In this document: positions 1-5,274 of the stretch, one piece after another
How the letters are laid out: each line of letters opens with the position of its first letter
How positions within the stretch are numbered: position 1 is the first letter of the stretch
Source of the DNA: DATIJJ01 sp039936115
GTDB taxonomy: Bacteria > Pseudomonadota > Gammaproteobacteria > DSM-16500
DNA length: 5,274 nucleotides
Direction of reading: 5' to 3'
NCBI GenBank assembly: GCA_039936115.1
Contig: JBDTIZ010000074.1
Span: forward strand, 1 to 5,274
Position numbers and translations under genes: made by a program
The notes under the pieces: generated by a model
What the model saw: only the letters and a program-made list of their open reading frames with translations
What the model was told of the DNA's origin: nothing
Databases searched by the model: none

Positions 1-8
1 TTTAATGA

Positions 9-282
9 TCATTAGAGTACATTGATTTTACAAATTTAATTGAATTGCTAGAGAAGAAACTTCGGAAAACAGCACGATTTATACTGCAAATTAAAAACCG
101 GCCACTTCTGGAGATTCTTCCACACAACCCCTATTTATAAAGGTGCAAGTAAACTCGATACACTTAAAGAAAAGGTTATTACAAAAGGGTACGCGACTGG
201 AATTCAAGATGCAATTGATTATATTAATGATCAATTACCCCATAGTGAAGAGCTAGGACGGGTTTTCAGAAAAGAAATAAAG
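9..282 (+). pseudogene. Broken upstream part of an AlbA_2/COG2865-type ATP-binding regulator
   Basis: No intact gene lies here, but pieces of the protein that continues at 283 can be read in two frames. Positions 9-137 (third frame) give a stretch starting SLEYIDFTNLIELLEKKL, which resembles the segment after the AlbA_2 (Schlafen-like) domain in COG2865 proteins, where a 'DY..FF.LL..PLP' pattern is usual; it ends at TAA 138-140. From about 127 the first frame takes over with TPIYKGASKLDTLKEKV and runs without a stop into 283-861. The roughly 30-40 residues that normally join these blocks (around an 'ITNLGAxLF' motif) are not visible, so a deletion plus a frameshift is likely. The N-terminal AlbA_2 domain lies outside the window or is lost. 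The family comparison is from memory. Confidence 0.6.
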
Positions 283-861
283 ATGTTTCCAGAGGTTGCA
301 GTTCGAGAGTTGGTGATCAATGCCCTTATGCATCAGGATTTTCATATTAATGGTGCTGGCCCAATGGTGGAAATTTTTGATGAAAGAATTGAAATCACGA
401 ATCCAGGGGCGCCCTTGATTGATACATTGCGTTTTATTGATTCTAGTCCTGAATCAAGAAATGAGTTACTAGCAAAAATGATGCGTCGGATGCGTTTATG
501 CGAAGAGCGTGGGTCGGGCATAGATAAAACGATTGGCTCTATAGAGGCTTATCAACTGCCAGCTCCAAATTTTATTAAAGGCGAACGTTTTCTGAGAGCG
601 GTGCTCTATGCACATAAAGCGCTTAAATCTATGGAGAAGAATGATAAGGTTCGAGCTTGTTTTCAGCATTGTGCATTGAGATATGTTTCAGGTGAATTTA
701 TGACAAACAAAAGTTTAAGGGAAAGATTTAATGTCAGTAAAAAAAGTTATTCAACGATATCTCGGATTATTGCAGACACCATAGAATCGGGGTTGATTAA
801 AATTCATGATGACACAAGCAAGTCGAAGAAATATGCAAAATATGCCCCTTTCTGGGCTTGA
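283..861 (+). CDS. C-terminal fragment of a COG2865-type ATP-binding regulator (HATPase_c_4 plus winged helix)
   Basis: This open frame encodes 192 residues matching the back part of AlbA_2/ATP-binding transcriptional-regulator-like proteins (COG2865), which normally exceed 400 aa. Residues 1-90 are a GHKL-type ATP-binding region (HATPase_c_4): VRELVINALMHQDF carries the N-box Asn, EITNPGAPL corresponds to the G1 box and EERGSGIDK to a glycine-rich ATP-lid motif. Residues about 120-185 look like the winged helix (MTNKSLRERFNVSKK, then STISRIIADTIESGLI). The end, KYAPFWA, is the usual family terminus, so the 3' end is authentic. The start is doubtful: ATG 283 lies inside the conserved domain, has only a weak ribosome site (AAATAAAG), and the frame stays open back to 52. 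Family members are predicted nucleic-acid-associated regulators and some sit near defence genes. This copy is probably not functional. Confidence 0.75.
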   Translation: MFPEVAVRELVINALMHQDFHINGAGPMVEIFDERIEITNPGAPLIDTLRFIDSSPESRNELLAKMMRRMRLCEERGSGIDKTIGSIEAYQLPAPNFIKGERFLRAVLYAHKALKSMEKNDKVRACFQHCALRYVSGEFMTNKSLRERFNVSKKSYSTISRIIADTIESGLIKIHDDTSKSKKYAKYAPFWA

Positions 862-875
862 TAGGGGCAGCCGAT

Positions 876-955
876 CTTATGTGACGAGGAAGTAGAGGCG
901 GACAGCAGAAACGCAAGAAACATATTTAAAATCAATAAGTTACTTATGTGACGAG
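876..955 (+). repeat. 13-nt direct repeat, two exact copies, in a non-coding gap
   Basis: CTTATGTGACGAG occurs at 876-888 and again at 943-955, 67 nt apart start to start; a shorter relative, CTATGTGA, follows at 967-974. Read in the frame of the preceding gene, the stretch after the first copy encodes LCDEEVEADSRNARNIF, which faintly resembles the 'SRNARYVPFWA' tail of COG2865 proteins, so this may be the scrap of a second gene end rather than a regulatory element. No hairpin or start codon accompanies it. Confidence 0.5.
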
Positions 956-978
956 CAAAGCGACCTCTATGTGATTAA

Positions 979-1152
979 TGTATAGCAACTAAGCGTGGAC
1001 AAAGAAGTATAGAAATTAAAGAAAAGCTTGGTGCCACGGTAACTGATCGCACATTGCGCCGGGATCTTAATTATCTTAGAGAACACGATGCTATTCGTTT
1101 AGAAGGGAAAGGCGTTTCCTCGATATGGTTTATTAACGAGGACATTAATTAG
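979..1152 (+). pseudogene. Winged-helix DNA-binding domain remnant (C-terminal end only)
   Basis: The frame from just after the TAA at 976 to TAG 1150-1152 encodes 57 residues with no ATG, GTG or well-placed alternative start. The core, DRTLRRDLNYLREHDAI followed by RLEGKGVSSIWF, is a good match to the recognition helix and wing of the winged helix found at the C-termini of Fic-family and COG2865-type regulators ('TixRdLxxLxexGlIxxxGkGRgxxY/W'). RSIEIKEKLGATV before it fits the first helices. The N-terminal body expected in such proteins is absent from the preceding 120 nt. It is a fragment left by deletion, unrelated in reading to the intact winged helix at 640-850, and shows that at least two related regulators have decayed here. 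Confidence 0.6.
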
Positions 1153-1319
1153 GACATTCTAAGGACATAAATAATATCAATATAATCAATATGTTATAGA
1201 AAAAAGGACATGGATAAGGACACTGGATAAGGACACGAGAGGTTAGGGACAAAATATGACTAATTTACTAAAAGAAATTACTAAACAAGAAAAAGAAGCC
1301 ATATTTAATCCTAGGGACA
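1139..1319 (+). repeat. Degenerate AGGACA repeat run in two clusters
   Basis: AGGACA occurs at 1139, 1151, 1162, 1205, 1217 and 1230, and the variant AGGGACA at 1245 and 1313. Steps within each cluster are 11-15 nt, close to a 12-nt unit such as GGACAyxxATAA, with a gap of 43 nt between the clusters that is rich in AT (AATATCAATATAATCAATAT). All copies are on the same strand. A 12-nt step equals four codons and the run follows directly on the winged-helix remnant, so it may be a decayed low-complexity protein tail (KDxx or GHxx repeats). A DNA-level role, such as a protein-binding array, cannot be excluded. Confidence 0.55.
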
Positions 1320-1345
1320 AGGGCGTAATACTAACTGGAAGCTAA
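1256..1345 (+). pseudogene. 29-codon stub resembling the start of a P-loop helicase/ATPase
   Basis: ATG 1256 opens a 29-residue frame ending at TAA 1343-1345. It reads KEITKQEKEAIFNPRDKGV and then ILTGS, like the Q-motif and first strand of UvrD-like helicases ('LxxEQxxAixxPxxkxxLVxGxAGSGKT'), but it stops exactly where the Walker A loop should begin. Bases after the stop read LTLRIALRDKEVSS in another frame up to 1384, which could be the shifted continuation after a small deletion. The identification is weak because the stub is short. It could also be a leader-sized ORF for the downstream operon, although its fit to a family start argues for a relic. Confidence 0.3.
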
Positions 1346-1382
1346 CCTTAAGAATTGCCTTGCGTGATAAGGAAGTATCTTC

Positions 1383-2012
1383 ATGAACAATGATGAACAG
1401 TTATTAAAAATTGTTCAAGATATAGAAGCTAAGCACGGTTGTCATACAGTTATATTATATGGCTCGCGCGCACGCGGCGAATCTACCAATACTAGTGATT
1501 TCGATATTATTGGAATACGCGAACAAGGCGATCTTGTGCGCGATTGTCGAATATTTGAGGGGTTCTACTTAGATGCTTTTGTCTATTCCGAAGAGGCTGT
1601 TAAAAATCCTGATATTTCTCTCATTCGCATTAAAGATGGAATAGTTCTTATTCAGAAAGAACATATCGGTGAGGCGCTACTTAACAAAATTAAAAATATT
1701 TATCAACAGGGAGCACCTAAAACCGCTGCTTGGGAAAAGAATGAAATCATTACTTGGACACAAAAAATGCTGCTGCGTTCTGGAGAAAATGATATTGAAG
1801 GCAATTTCCGTCGGCACTGGCTATTGCATGATTTACTCGAATGTTATTTCAAGATGCGTGATAGTTGGTATTTAGGACCAAAGAGAAGTTTTCAGTGGTT
1901 AAAGGCAAATGATGCCGTCACTTATTCTGCATTTGAAACCGCTTTAAAACCCAATTCAAGTTTTGAAGAGATAGAAAATTTAATTGGAAAAGTCACGTCA
2001 ATAAAATCATAA
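1383..2012 (+). CDS. Nucleotidyltransferase-domain protein (pol-beta fold), possible small-molecule or aminoglycoside-type nucleotidyltransferase
   Basis: The 209-residue protein carries the classic nucleotidyltransferase signature: GSRARG at residues 27-32, then SDFD with metal-binding D39 and D41, and a likely third carboxylate D64 (FYLDAFVY). Such enzymes move an NMP from an NTP to a hydroxyl on a drug, protein or nucleic acid. Residues about 115-209 form an all-helical domain with RRHWLLHDLLECYFKMRDSW and GPKRSFQWL, a pattern of uncharacterised cytosolic nucleotidyltransferases related to aminoglycoside-modifying ones. R143/R144 and H149 also fit the loose Rx4-6H HEPN motif, so a relation to MNT/HEPN toxin-antitoxin modules is possible; a fold comparison is needed. 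AAGGA at 1369-1373, 9 nt before ATG, supports the start. It is the first intact gene of the cluster, 12 nt before the next. The substrate is unknown. Confidence 0.8.
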   Translation: MNNDEQLLKIVQDIEAKHGCHTVILYGSRARGESTNTSDFDIIGIREQGDLVRDCRIFEGFYLDAFVYSEEAVKNPDISLIRIKDGIVLIQKEHIGEALLNKIKNIYQQGAPKTAAWEKNEIITWTQKMLLRSGENDIEGNFRRHWLLHDLLECYFKMRDSWYLGPKRSFQWLKANDAVTYSAFETALKPNSSFEEIENLIGKVTSIKS

Positions 2013-2024
2013 ACGAGAGATAAC

Positions 2025-3053
2025 ATGAATAATTTTTTTGAAACAAAACGATTTATTCTGAAACCGATCGATCCATCGCATCTAGAAGATTTATTTGCTC
2101 TGCGATCCGATCCCGAAGTTATGAAATATATAGGTGATGGTTCAGTCAAAACTAAAAAAGAAGTCGAAGAATTTATTCAGCTCGGCGCAGGATATTTTGA
2201 AAAATATGGGCTGGATTTTTTTTCAGTCTATAAAAAAGATACCGGAGAATTTATAGGGCAGGCGGGATTATTTCACGTAGGATTTAATGTGAATCAACCT
2301 GATATTGAATTAGCTTATCGACTGCATAAAAAATATTGGAACCAAGGTTATGCGACGGAGTTGGCTAAAGCACTTATTCAATATGGGTTTAATCAATTAT
2401 CACTTCCCAAAATTATAGCCGCTGTTCGCCCGGAAAACGAAGGTTCTAGAAAAGTGATGGAAAAAGCGGGAATGTCTTATATAGGTATTGTTGATTTTCG
2501 CGGAAAACCATGGCCTTGTTATGAGATTTATAATAATCGACTTGACCCTAAGAAAGTTAAGTTAGTCCCTGCCTCTATCGACGAATATCCCATTATACAA
2601 AACATGGCATCATATTATGCATATGATATGAGCGAATATATGGGATGGGCGCAACAAAATGATGGAACACACAATGTTGGGATGGACTATTCAAAATATT
2701 GGAAAGCAGAGAATACTTTTCCATTTATTATAAAATATCAGGAGGAGTTGGCTGGCTTTGTGATCGTTGATAAAAATGTCAGTGACTTATCAAATGATTT
2801 TAATATCGCACAATATTTTGTTCTAAGAAAATTTATACGAAGAGGTCTTGCAAAACATATTGCTTTTCAGTGTTTTGATAAATTTTCTGGTAAATGGGAA
2901 GTGTTTGTTATGCCCAAAAATGAAGGTGCATATCGATTCTGGCGTAAAATTATTACAGCTTATACTTATCATCAATTTAAAGAATATACGAGAACAGTAG
3001 GGCAATCGATTAGAAATGTATTTGAATTTAATAGCAGGGAATTGAAAAAATAG
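2025..3053 (+). CDS. Tandem GNAT-domain acetyltransferase (RimJ/RimL-like plus second GNAT)
   Basis: The 342 residues contain two complete acetyl-CoA-dependent GNAT modules. Residues 1-170 are of the RimJ/RimL (Acetyltransf_3) type: TKRFILKPIDPSHLEDLF at the start, the acetyl-CoA pyrophosphate loop WNQGYA at 105-110, and the motif-B block PENEGSRKVMEKAGM at 136-150. Residues about 178-342 are a second module with YFVLRKFIRRGLAK (loop R272-R-G-L-A276), WEVFVMPKNEGAYRFWRK at 291-308, and a shape typical of COG5628-like predicted acetyltransferases. A single GNAT is about 150-180 aa, so this is a two-domain fusion. Family members acetylate ribosomal protein N-termini, polyamines or aminoglycoside-type drugs; this target is unknown. 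The start sits 12 nt after the nucleotidyltransferase stop with a weak GAGAGA site, indicating co-transcription and possibly translational coupling. Confidence 0.85.
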   Translation: MNNFFETKRFILKPIDPSHLEDLFALRSDPEVMKYIGDGSVKTKKEVEEFIQLGAGYFEKYGLDFFSVYKKDTGEFIGQAGLFHVGFNVNQPDIELAYRLHKKYWNQGYATELAKALIQYGFNQLSLPKIIAAVRPENEGSRKVMEKAGMSYIGIVDFRGKPWPCYEIYNNRLDPKKVKLVPASIDEYPIIQNMASYYAYDMSEYMGWAQQNDGTHNVGMDYSKYWKAENTFPFIIKYQEELAGFVIVDKNVSDLSNDFNIAQYFVLRKFIRRGLAKHIAFQCFDKFSGKWEVFVMPKNEGAYRFWRKIITAYTYHQFKEYTRTVGQSIRNVFEFNSRELKK

Positions 3054-3074
3054 TTATCTGAATAACTAATTTTT
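3046..3074 (+). terminator. Weak terminator-like hairpin after the tandem GNAT gene
   Basis: TAGTTAT (3051-3057), loop CTGA and ATAACTA (3062-3068) form a 7-bp perfect stem that begins in the stop codon of the GNAT gene. An A-run (3045-3050) lies before it and a run of five T (3070-3074) after it, so the A and T runs can extend the pairing across one bulged A. The stem is almost all A-T with little stability, so partial read-through into the oxidoreductase gene is likely. It may act in both directions or be chance in AT-rich DNA. Confidence 0.4.
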
Positions 3075-3106
3075 GGAAAGTTAATAGCAAAAGGAAAATT
3101 AAAAAT

Positions 3107-3859
3107 ATGATAGCCCGATTAAAAGATAAAGTTGCAGTTGTAGTTGGTGGCGGTAGCTGGATAGGCAAGGAAATTGCAAAAAGATATGCACGCGAAGGAG
3201 CTATAGTATTTATTGCTGGGAAAACATTAGCTAAATTGGAGCAAGTCGTTAATGAGATATCAGAGGAAGGCGGGGTTGCAACCTGTACTTTGATTGATGT
3301 GAGAGATGAAAACCAAGTATCTGATTTTTTTAAACAGATCGAAATTTCGCATAAGAAAATTGATATTTTAATTAATAGTGCCGCTATTTATCCTCGTTCT
3401 ACAATTGATAGCCTTAGTCTCAAAGAGTGGAGAGAAGTGATTGATGTGAATCTAACGGGCGCATTTATTGTATTAAAACACGCAGCTGAAATAATGAAAA
3501 AGCATTCACAAGGTAAAATTATTTTTATTTCATCTGTTGCAGGTGAAAAATTAGGAGTATCTGGTTTTACCCATTATGGCGCATCTAAAGCAGGTATGAA
3601 TGGATTAATGAGGTCAGCTGCTGTAGAGCTTGCCTCTTATGGAATTAATGTTAACAGCATTGATCCAGGAAATATTGTCAATAAAAAAAGATTTAATATA
3701 GATGATATTGGCATGAAAGAAATGATTAAATCTATTCCGATCGGGCGCACTGGTCAACCACAGGATGTTGCTAACTTAGCGTTATTTTTAGCTTCTGATG
3801 ATTCGAGTTTTATAACCGGACAAGATTATGTAATAGATGGCGGCGAAATTATTCAGTAA
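3107..3859 (+). CDS. SDR-family NAD(P)-dependent oxidoreductase (FabG-like)
   Basis: This 250-aa protein is a full-length classical short-chain dehydrogenase/reductase, a cytosolic Rossmann-fold enzyme that interconverts alcohols and ketones with NAD(P). The dinucleotide loop is VGGGSWIG (residues 13-20), followed by D64 (LIDVRD), NSAA (90-93, in place of NNAG), N115 (DVNLTG), S143 (FISSVAG), and Y157 with K161 (HYGASKAG): the full Asn-Ser-Tyr-Lys set. INVNSIDPGNI and ITGQDYVIDGG are typical of the C-terminal part. The loop departs from TGxxxGIG: Thr is Val and the glycine before Ile is Trp18 (TGG, one base from GGG). Cofactor binding may be altered. AAGGA at 3091-3095 precedes the ATG at 11 nt. 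It lies 53 nt after the GNAT gene. The substrate cannot be told; FabG-like sequence does not imply fatty-acid synthesis here. Confidence 0.9.
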   Translation: MIARLKDKVAVVVGGGSWIGKEIAKRYAREGAIVFIAGKTLAKLEQVVNEISEEGGVATCTLIDVRDENQVSDFFKQIEISHKKIDILINSAAIYPRSTIDSLSLKEWREVIDVNLTGAFIVLKHAAEIMKKHSQGKIIFISSVAGEKLGVSGFTHYGASKAGMNGLMRSAAVELASYGINVNSIDPGNIVNKKRFNIDDIGMKEMIKSIPIGRTGQPQDVANLALFLASDDSSFITGQDYVIDGGEIIQ

Positions 3860-3898
3860 AAGAACAAGTCTCTTAATTTTATTTGATTCGAGGATGGT

Positions 3899-4924
3899 AT
3901 GAACACTTTATACTTTATAGCTGGAGCCAGTGGTAGTGGTAAAACAGCCATAATGTCAGATTTGGAAAAAAAATTAGGTAATGCTATATCTGTATATGAT
4001 TTTGATGATATCGGTGTGCCTGACGGCGCAGATAAAAAATGGCGTCAAGAAACAACAGAGCGCTGGTTAGAAAAGCTATTAAAGGAAAAAAAAGATGCGT
4101 GTTTGTTGGGGCAAATGGTTTTAGGGGAAATCCTAGCATGCCCATCTGCTGCTAAAATCGATAAAATCAATTTCTGTTTATTGGATGTTTCAGATATTGA
4201 AAGAATTAAAAGGTTAAAAAATCGCAACACCTATGGCGCAGATCAAAATATGTTGAACTGGTCTGCGTGGCTACGCATGCATCACCATGAGCCTCAGTGG
4301 GCTCAACAAGTGATTAAAGAAGAATGTTGGGATGGTTTAAATTTTAGTTGTTGGGATCAGCTAACGAGCTGGAATAGCAAATCGAACATTGAATATTTAG
4401 ATACAACAGAATTATCAATAAATAAAGTTGCGGAATCTATAGCTGATTGGATTAATACAAAAAATGAAGAGCCAATCCTATTTAATTTAGCTGATGGGTT
4501 GTACCAATTGCAACACAGCACAAATGATGCATATGAATATATTTTAGCTGAATCATTAAAACATGATGAAAGAATTCTGCCTTTTACTCAAACCCCCAAG
4601 AGAATTGAAATTAATTTTGTTGTTATGCATCAGGGAGATGTTATTGGCGGTATTTATGCCGATTTATACCACTGGAATATTTTATATATTTGCATATTGT
4701 TTGTATCGGAAACTCATAGGAATAAAAAATTAGGATCCATTTTGCTAAATCATGCCGAAGAAACAGCAAAATCCATGGGATGCACTTTATGTCACGTTGA
4801 AACTTATGATTTTCAAGCCGAAGATTTTTACATAAAACACGGTTATGAAGTTTTCGGAACGCTTGAAAATTGTCCTAAAGGGCACAAGCGTTTCTATTTA
4901 AGGAAAAATTTAACAACAACCTGA
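3899..4924 (+). CDS. P-loop kinase-like NTPase fused to a GNAT acetyltransferase
   Basis: This is a 341-residue two-domain protein. Residues 1-190 are a small-molecule-kinase-like P-loop domain: YFIAGASGSGKT with Walker A at 9-16, then YDFDDIGVP (33-41), whose acidic DFDD probably replaces the Walker B or substrate site, and RLKNR (105-109), which looks like lid arginines. The middle (115-165) is Trp- and His-rich (LRMHHHEPQW, SCWDQLTSW). Residues about 195-341 are a GNAT domain: ILFVSETHRNKKLGSILL with the acetyl-CoA loop R274-NKKLG279, ETYDFQAEDFYIKHGYEVFG and PKGHKRFYLRKNL, closely matching a common bacterial GNAT group except that K277 replaces the first glycine of RGKGLG. Phosphotransfer and acetylation of one substrate, or of related ones, is a reasonable inference, as in fused aminoglycoside enzymes, but this kinase domain is not of the APH fold. 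GAGG (3890-3893) lies 5 nt before the ATG; the gap from the SDR gene is 39 nt with no terminator. Confidence 0.8.
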   Translation: MNTLYFIAGASGSGKTAIMSDLEKKLGNAISVYDFDDIGVPDGADKKWRQETTERWLEKLLKEKKDACLLGQMVLGEILACPSAAKIDKINFCLLDVSDIERIKRLKNRNTYGADQNMLNWSAWLRMHHHEPQWAQQVIKEECWDGLNFSCWDQLTSWNSKSNIEYLDTTELSINKVAESIADWINTKNEEPILFNLADGLYQLQHSTNDAYEYILAESLKHDERILPFTQTPKRIEINFVVMHQGDVIGGIYADLYHWNILYICILFVSETHRNKKLGSILLNHAEETAKSMGCTLCHVETYDFQAEDFYIKHGYEVFGTLENCPKGHKRFYLRKNLTTT

Positions 4925-4960
4925 CTAAATATAACGACATGTTCTCTATGGAGAAACAAA

Positions 4961-5197
4961 ATGGTTCTCTCAAAAAAGCTAGCTGTTCTCTTAAAAATTT
5001 ATCCCTATATTTGGTCGAATGACATTGGAATTCGTTTCAGATGGATATGCGCGATTTTTTTAATATTCTTAGCCATTGGCCTCAATATTGGAGTGCCATT
5101 AGTCCTAAGGCAAAGTATCAATGCGATATCAACTCACTCAGTCGTTTATATTGCGGAATGGCTTTGTTTCGTAACCTCTATAATTAGCCTATTTTAG
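4961..5197 (+). pseudogene. Truncated ABC exporter (ATM1/MsbA-type), N-terminal 78 codons
   Basis: The 78 residues match the start of ATM1-type half-transporters, which export glutathione- or metal-linked compounds and are normally about 580-610 aa. YPYIWSNDIGIRFRWICAIF is the pre-TM1 region, residues about 28-49 are TM1, and VPLVLRQSINAIS is the conserved loop ('VP.llk.aidal'). A second hydrophobic stretch (61-78) is cut by TAG 5195-5197. A second stop (TAA 5252-5254) follows in the same frame. The third frame is open from 5184 to the window end and gives AKLTHIILFKMLQPIM, possibly the shifted continuation. A nonsense mutation, a frameshift, or both would explain this. GGAG (4950-4953) lies 7 nt before the ATG, and the 36-nt gap after the GNAT fusion holds no terminator. 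The rest of the gene lies beyond the window. Confidence 0.65.
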
Positions 5198-5274
5198 CTT
5201 TTTTCAAAATTTTGGACGTACGTCTGCCAAGCTGACACACATCATCTTATTTAAGATGCTGCAACCGATAATGG
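5198..5274. other. Palindromes after the ABC-exporter stop
   Basis: GACGTACGTC at 5215-5224 is a perfect 10-bp palindrome. CATCTTA-TT-TAAGATG at 5243-5258 has perfect 7-bp arms around two bases. Neither has a following T-run, so they are not intrinsic terminators. They could be operator-like sites, the edge of an inserted element, or chance within the degraded exporter gene. Confidence 0.3.

Noticed and set aside
1181..1186. Perfect TATAAT resembling a -10 box upstream of the operon
   Set aside because: No TTGACA-like -35 lies 16-18 nt upstream and the stretch is AT-rich with many similar hexamers, so it cannot be called a promoter.
1139..1251. AGGACA run as plasmid replication iterons
   Set aside because: Iterons are usually about 17-22 bp and well conserved; here only six bases are shared, and no Rep gene or DnaA box is evident.
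1669..1875. 68-codon plus-strand frame inside the nucleotidyltransferase gene
   Set aside because: It lies entirely within a supported gene in another frame and its translation shows no family-like features.
1922..2149. Minus-strand open frame across the nucleotidyltransferase-GNAT junction
   Set aside because: It overlaps two well-supported genes and has no recognisable domain or ribosome site; it is a shadow.
3894..3902. ATG at 3894 as an earlier start for the P-loop/GNAT gene
   Set aside because: It reads ATG GTA TGA, a stop after two codons and out of frame with the protein; ATG 3899 is right.
4045..4230. Minus-strand frame inside the P-loop/GNAT gene
   Set aside because: It is antisense to conserved kinase-domain codons and has no independent support.

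Overview
The window is AT-rich with short intergenic gaps, Shine-Dalgarno-like sites and bacterial protein families. The proteins look gammaproteobacterial, most like Legionella or other intracellular relatives. This is a judgement from codon bias and protein flavour, not from a marker gene. There is no rRNA, tRNA, CRISPR array, integrase or intact transposase.

Left part (1-1382): a gene graveyard. It opens with the decayed front of an AlbA_2/Schlafen-type ATP-binding regulator of the COG2865 kind, whose C-terminal part (283-861) is still open. The 521 bases after it hold no intact gene. They contain a 13-nt direct repeat, a 57-codon winged-helix remnant with no start (979-1152), a run of AGGACA motifs (1139-1319) and a stub resembling the start of a P-loop helicase/ATPase (1256-1345).

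Middle (1383-4924): four intact, co-directional genes that look like one operon. They encode a pol-beta-fold nucleotidyltransferase (209 aa), a protein with two GNAT acetyltransferase domains (342 aa), an SDR oxidoreductase (250 aa) and a P-loop kinase-like/GNAT fusion (341 aa). Gaps are 12, 53, 39 and then 36 nt. A weak terminator-like hairpin lies in the 53-nt gap and may attenuate the last two genes. Nucleotidyl transfer, acetyl transfer, NAD(P)-dependent redox and ATP-dependent phosphotransfer are all chemistries used to modify small molecules. The cassette could therefore modify or inactivate an antibiotic-like compound, but no substrate can be read from the sequence.

Right edge (4961-5274): the first 78 codons of an ATM1/MsbA-type ABC exporter, stopped by TAG inside the second hydrophobic segment. 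A second in-frame stop follows and the sequence may resume in another frame, so this is probably another pseudogene. Two palindromes lie after the stop.

Overall this looks like an accessory island: an intact modification cassette between decaying genes.
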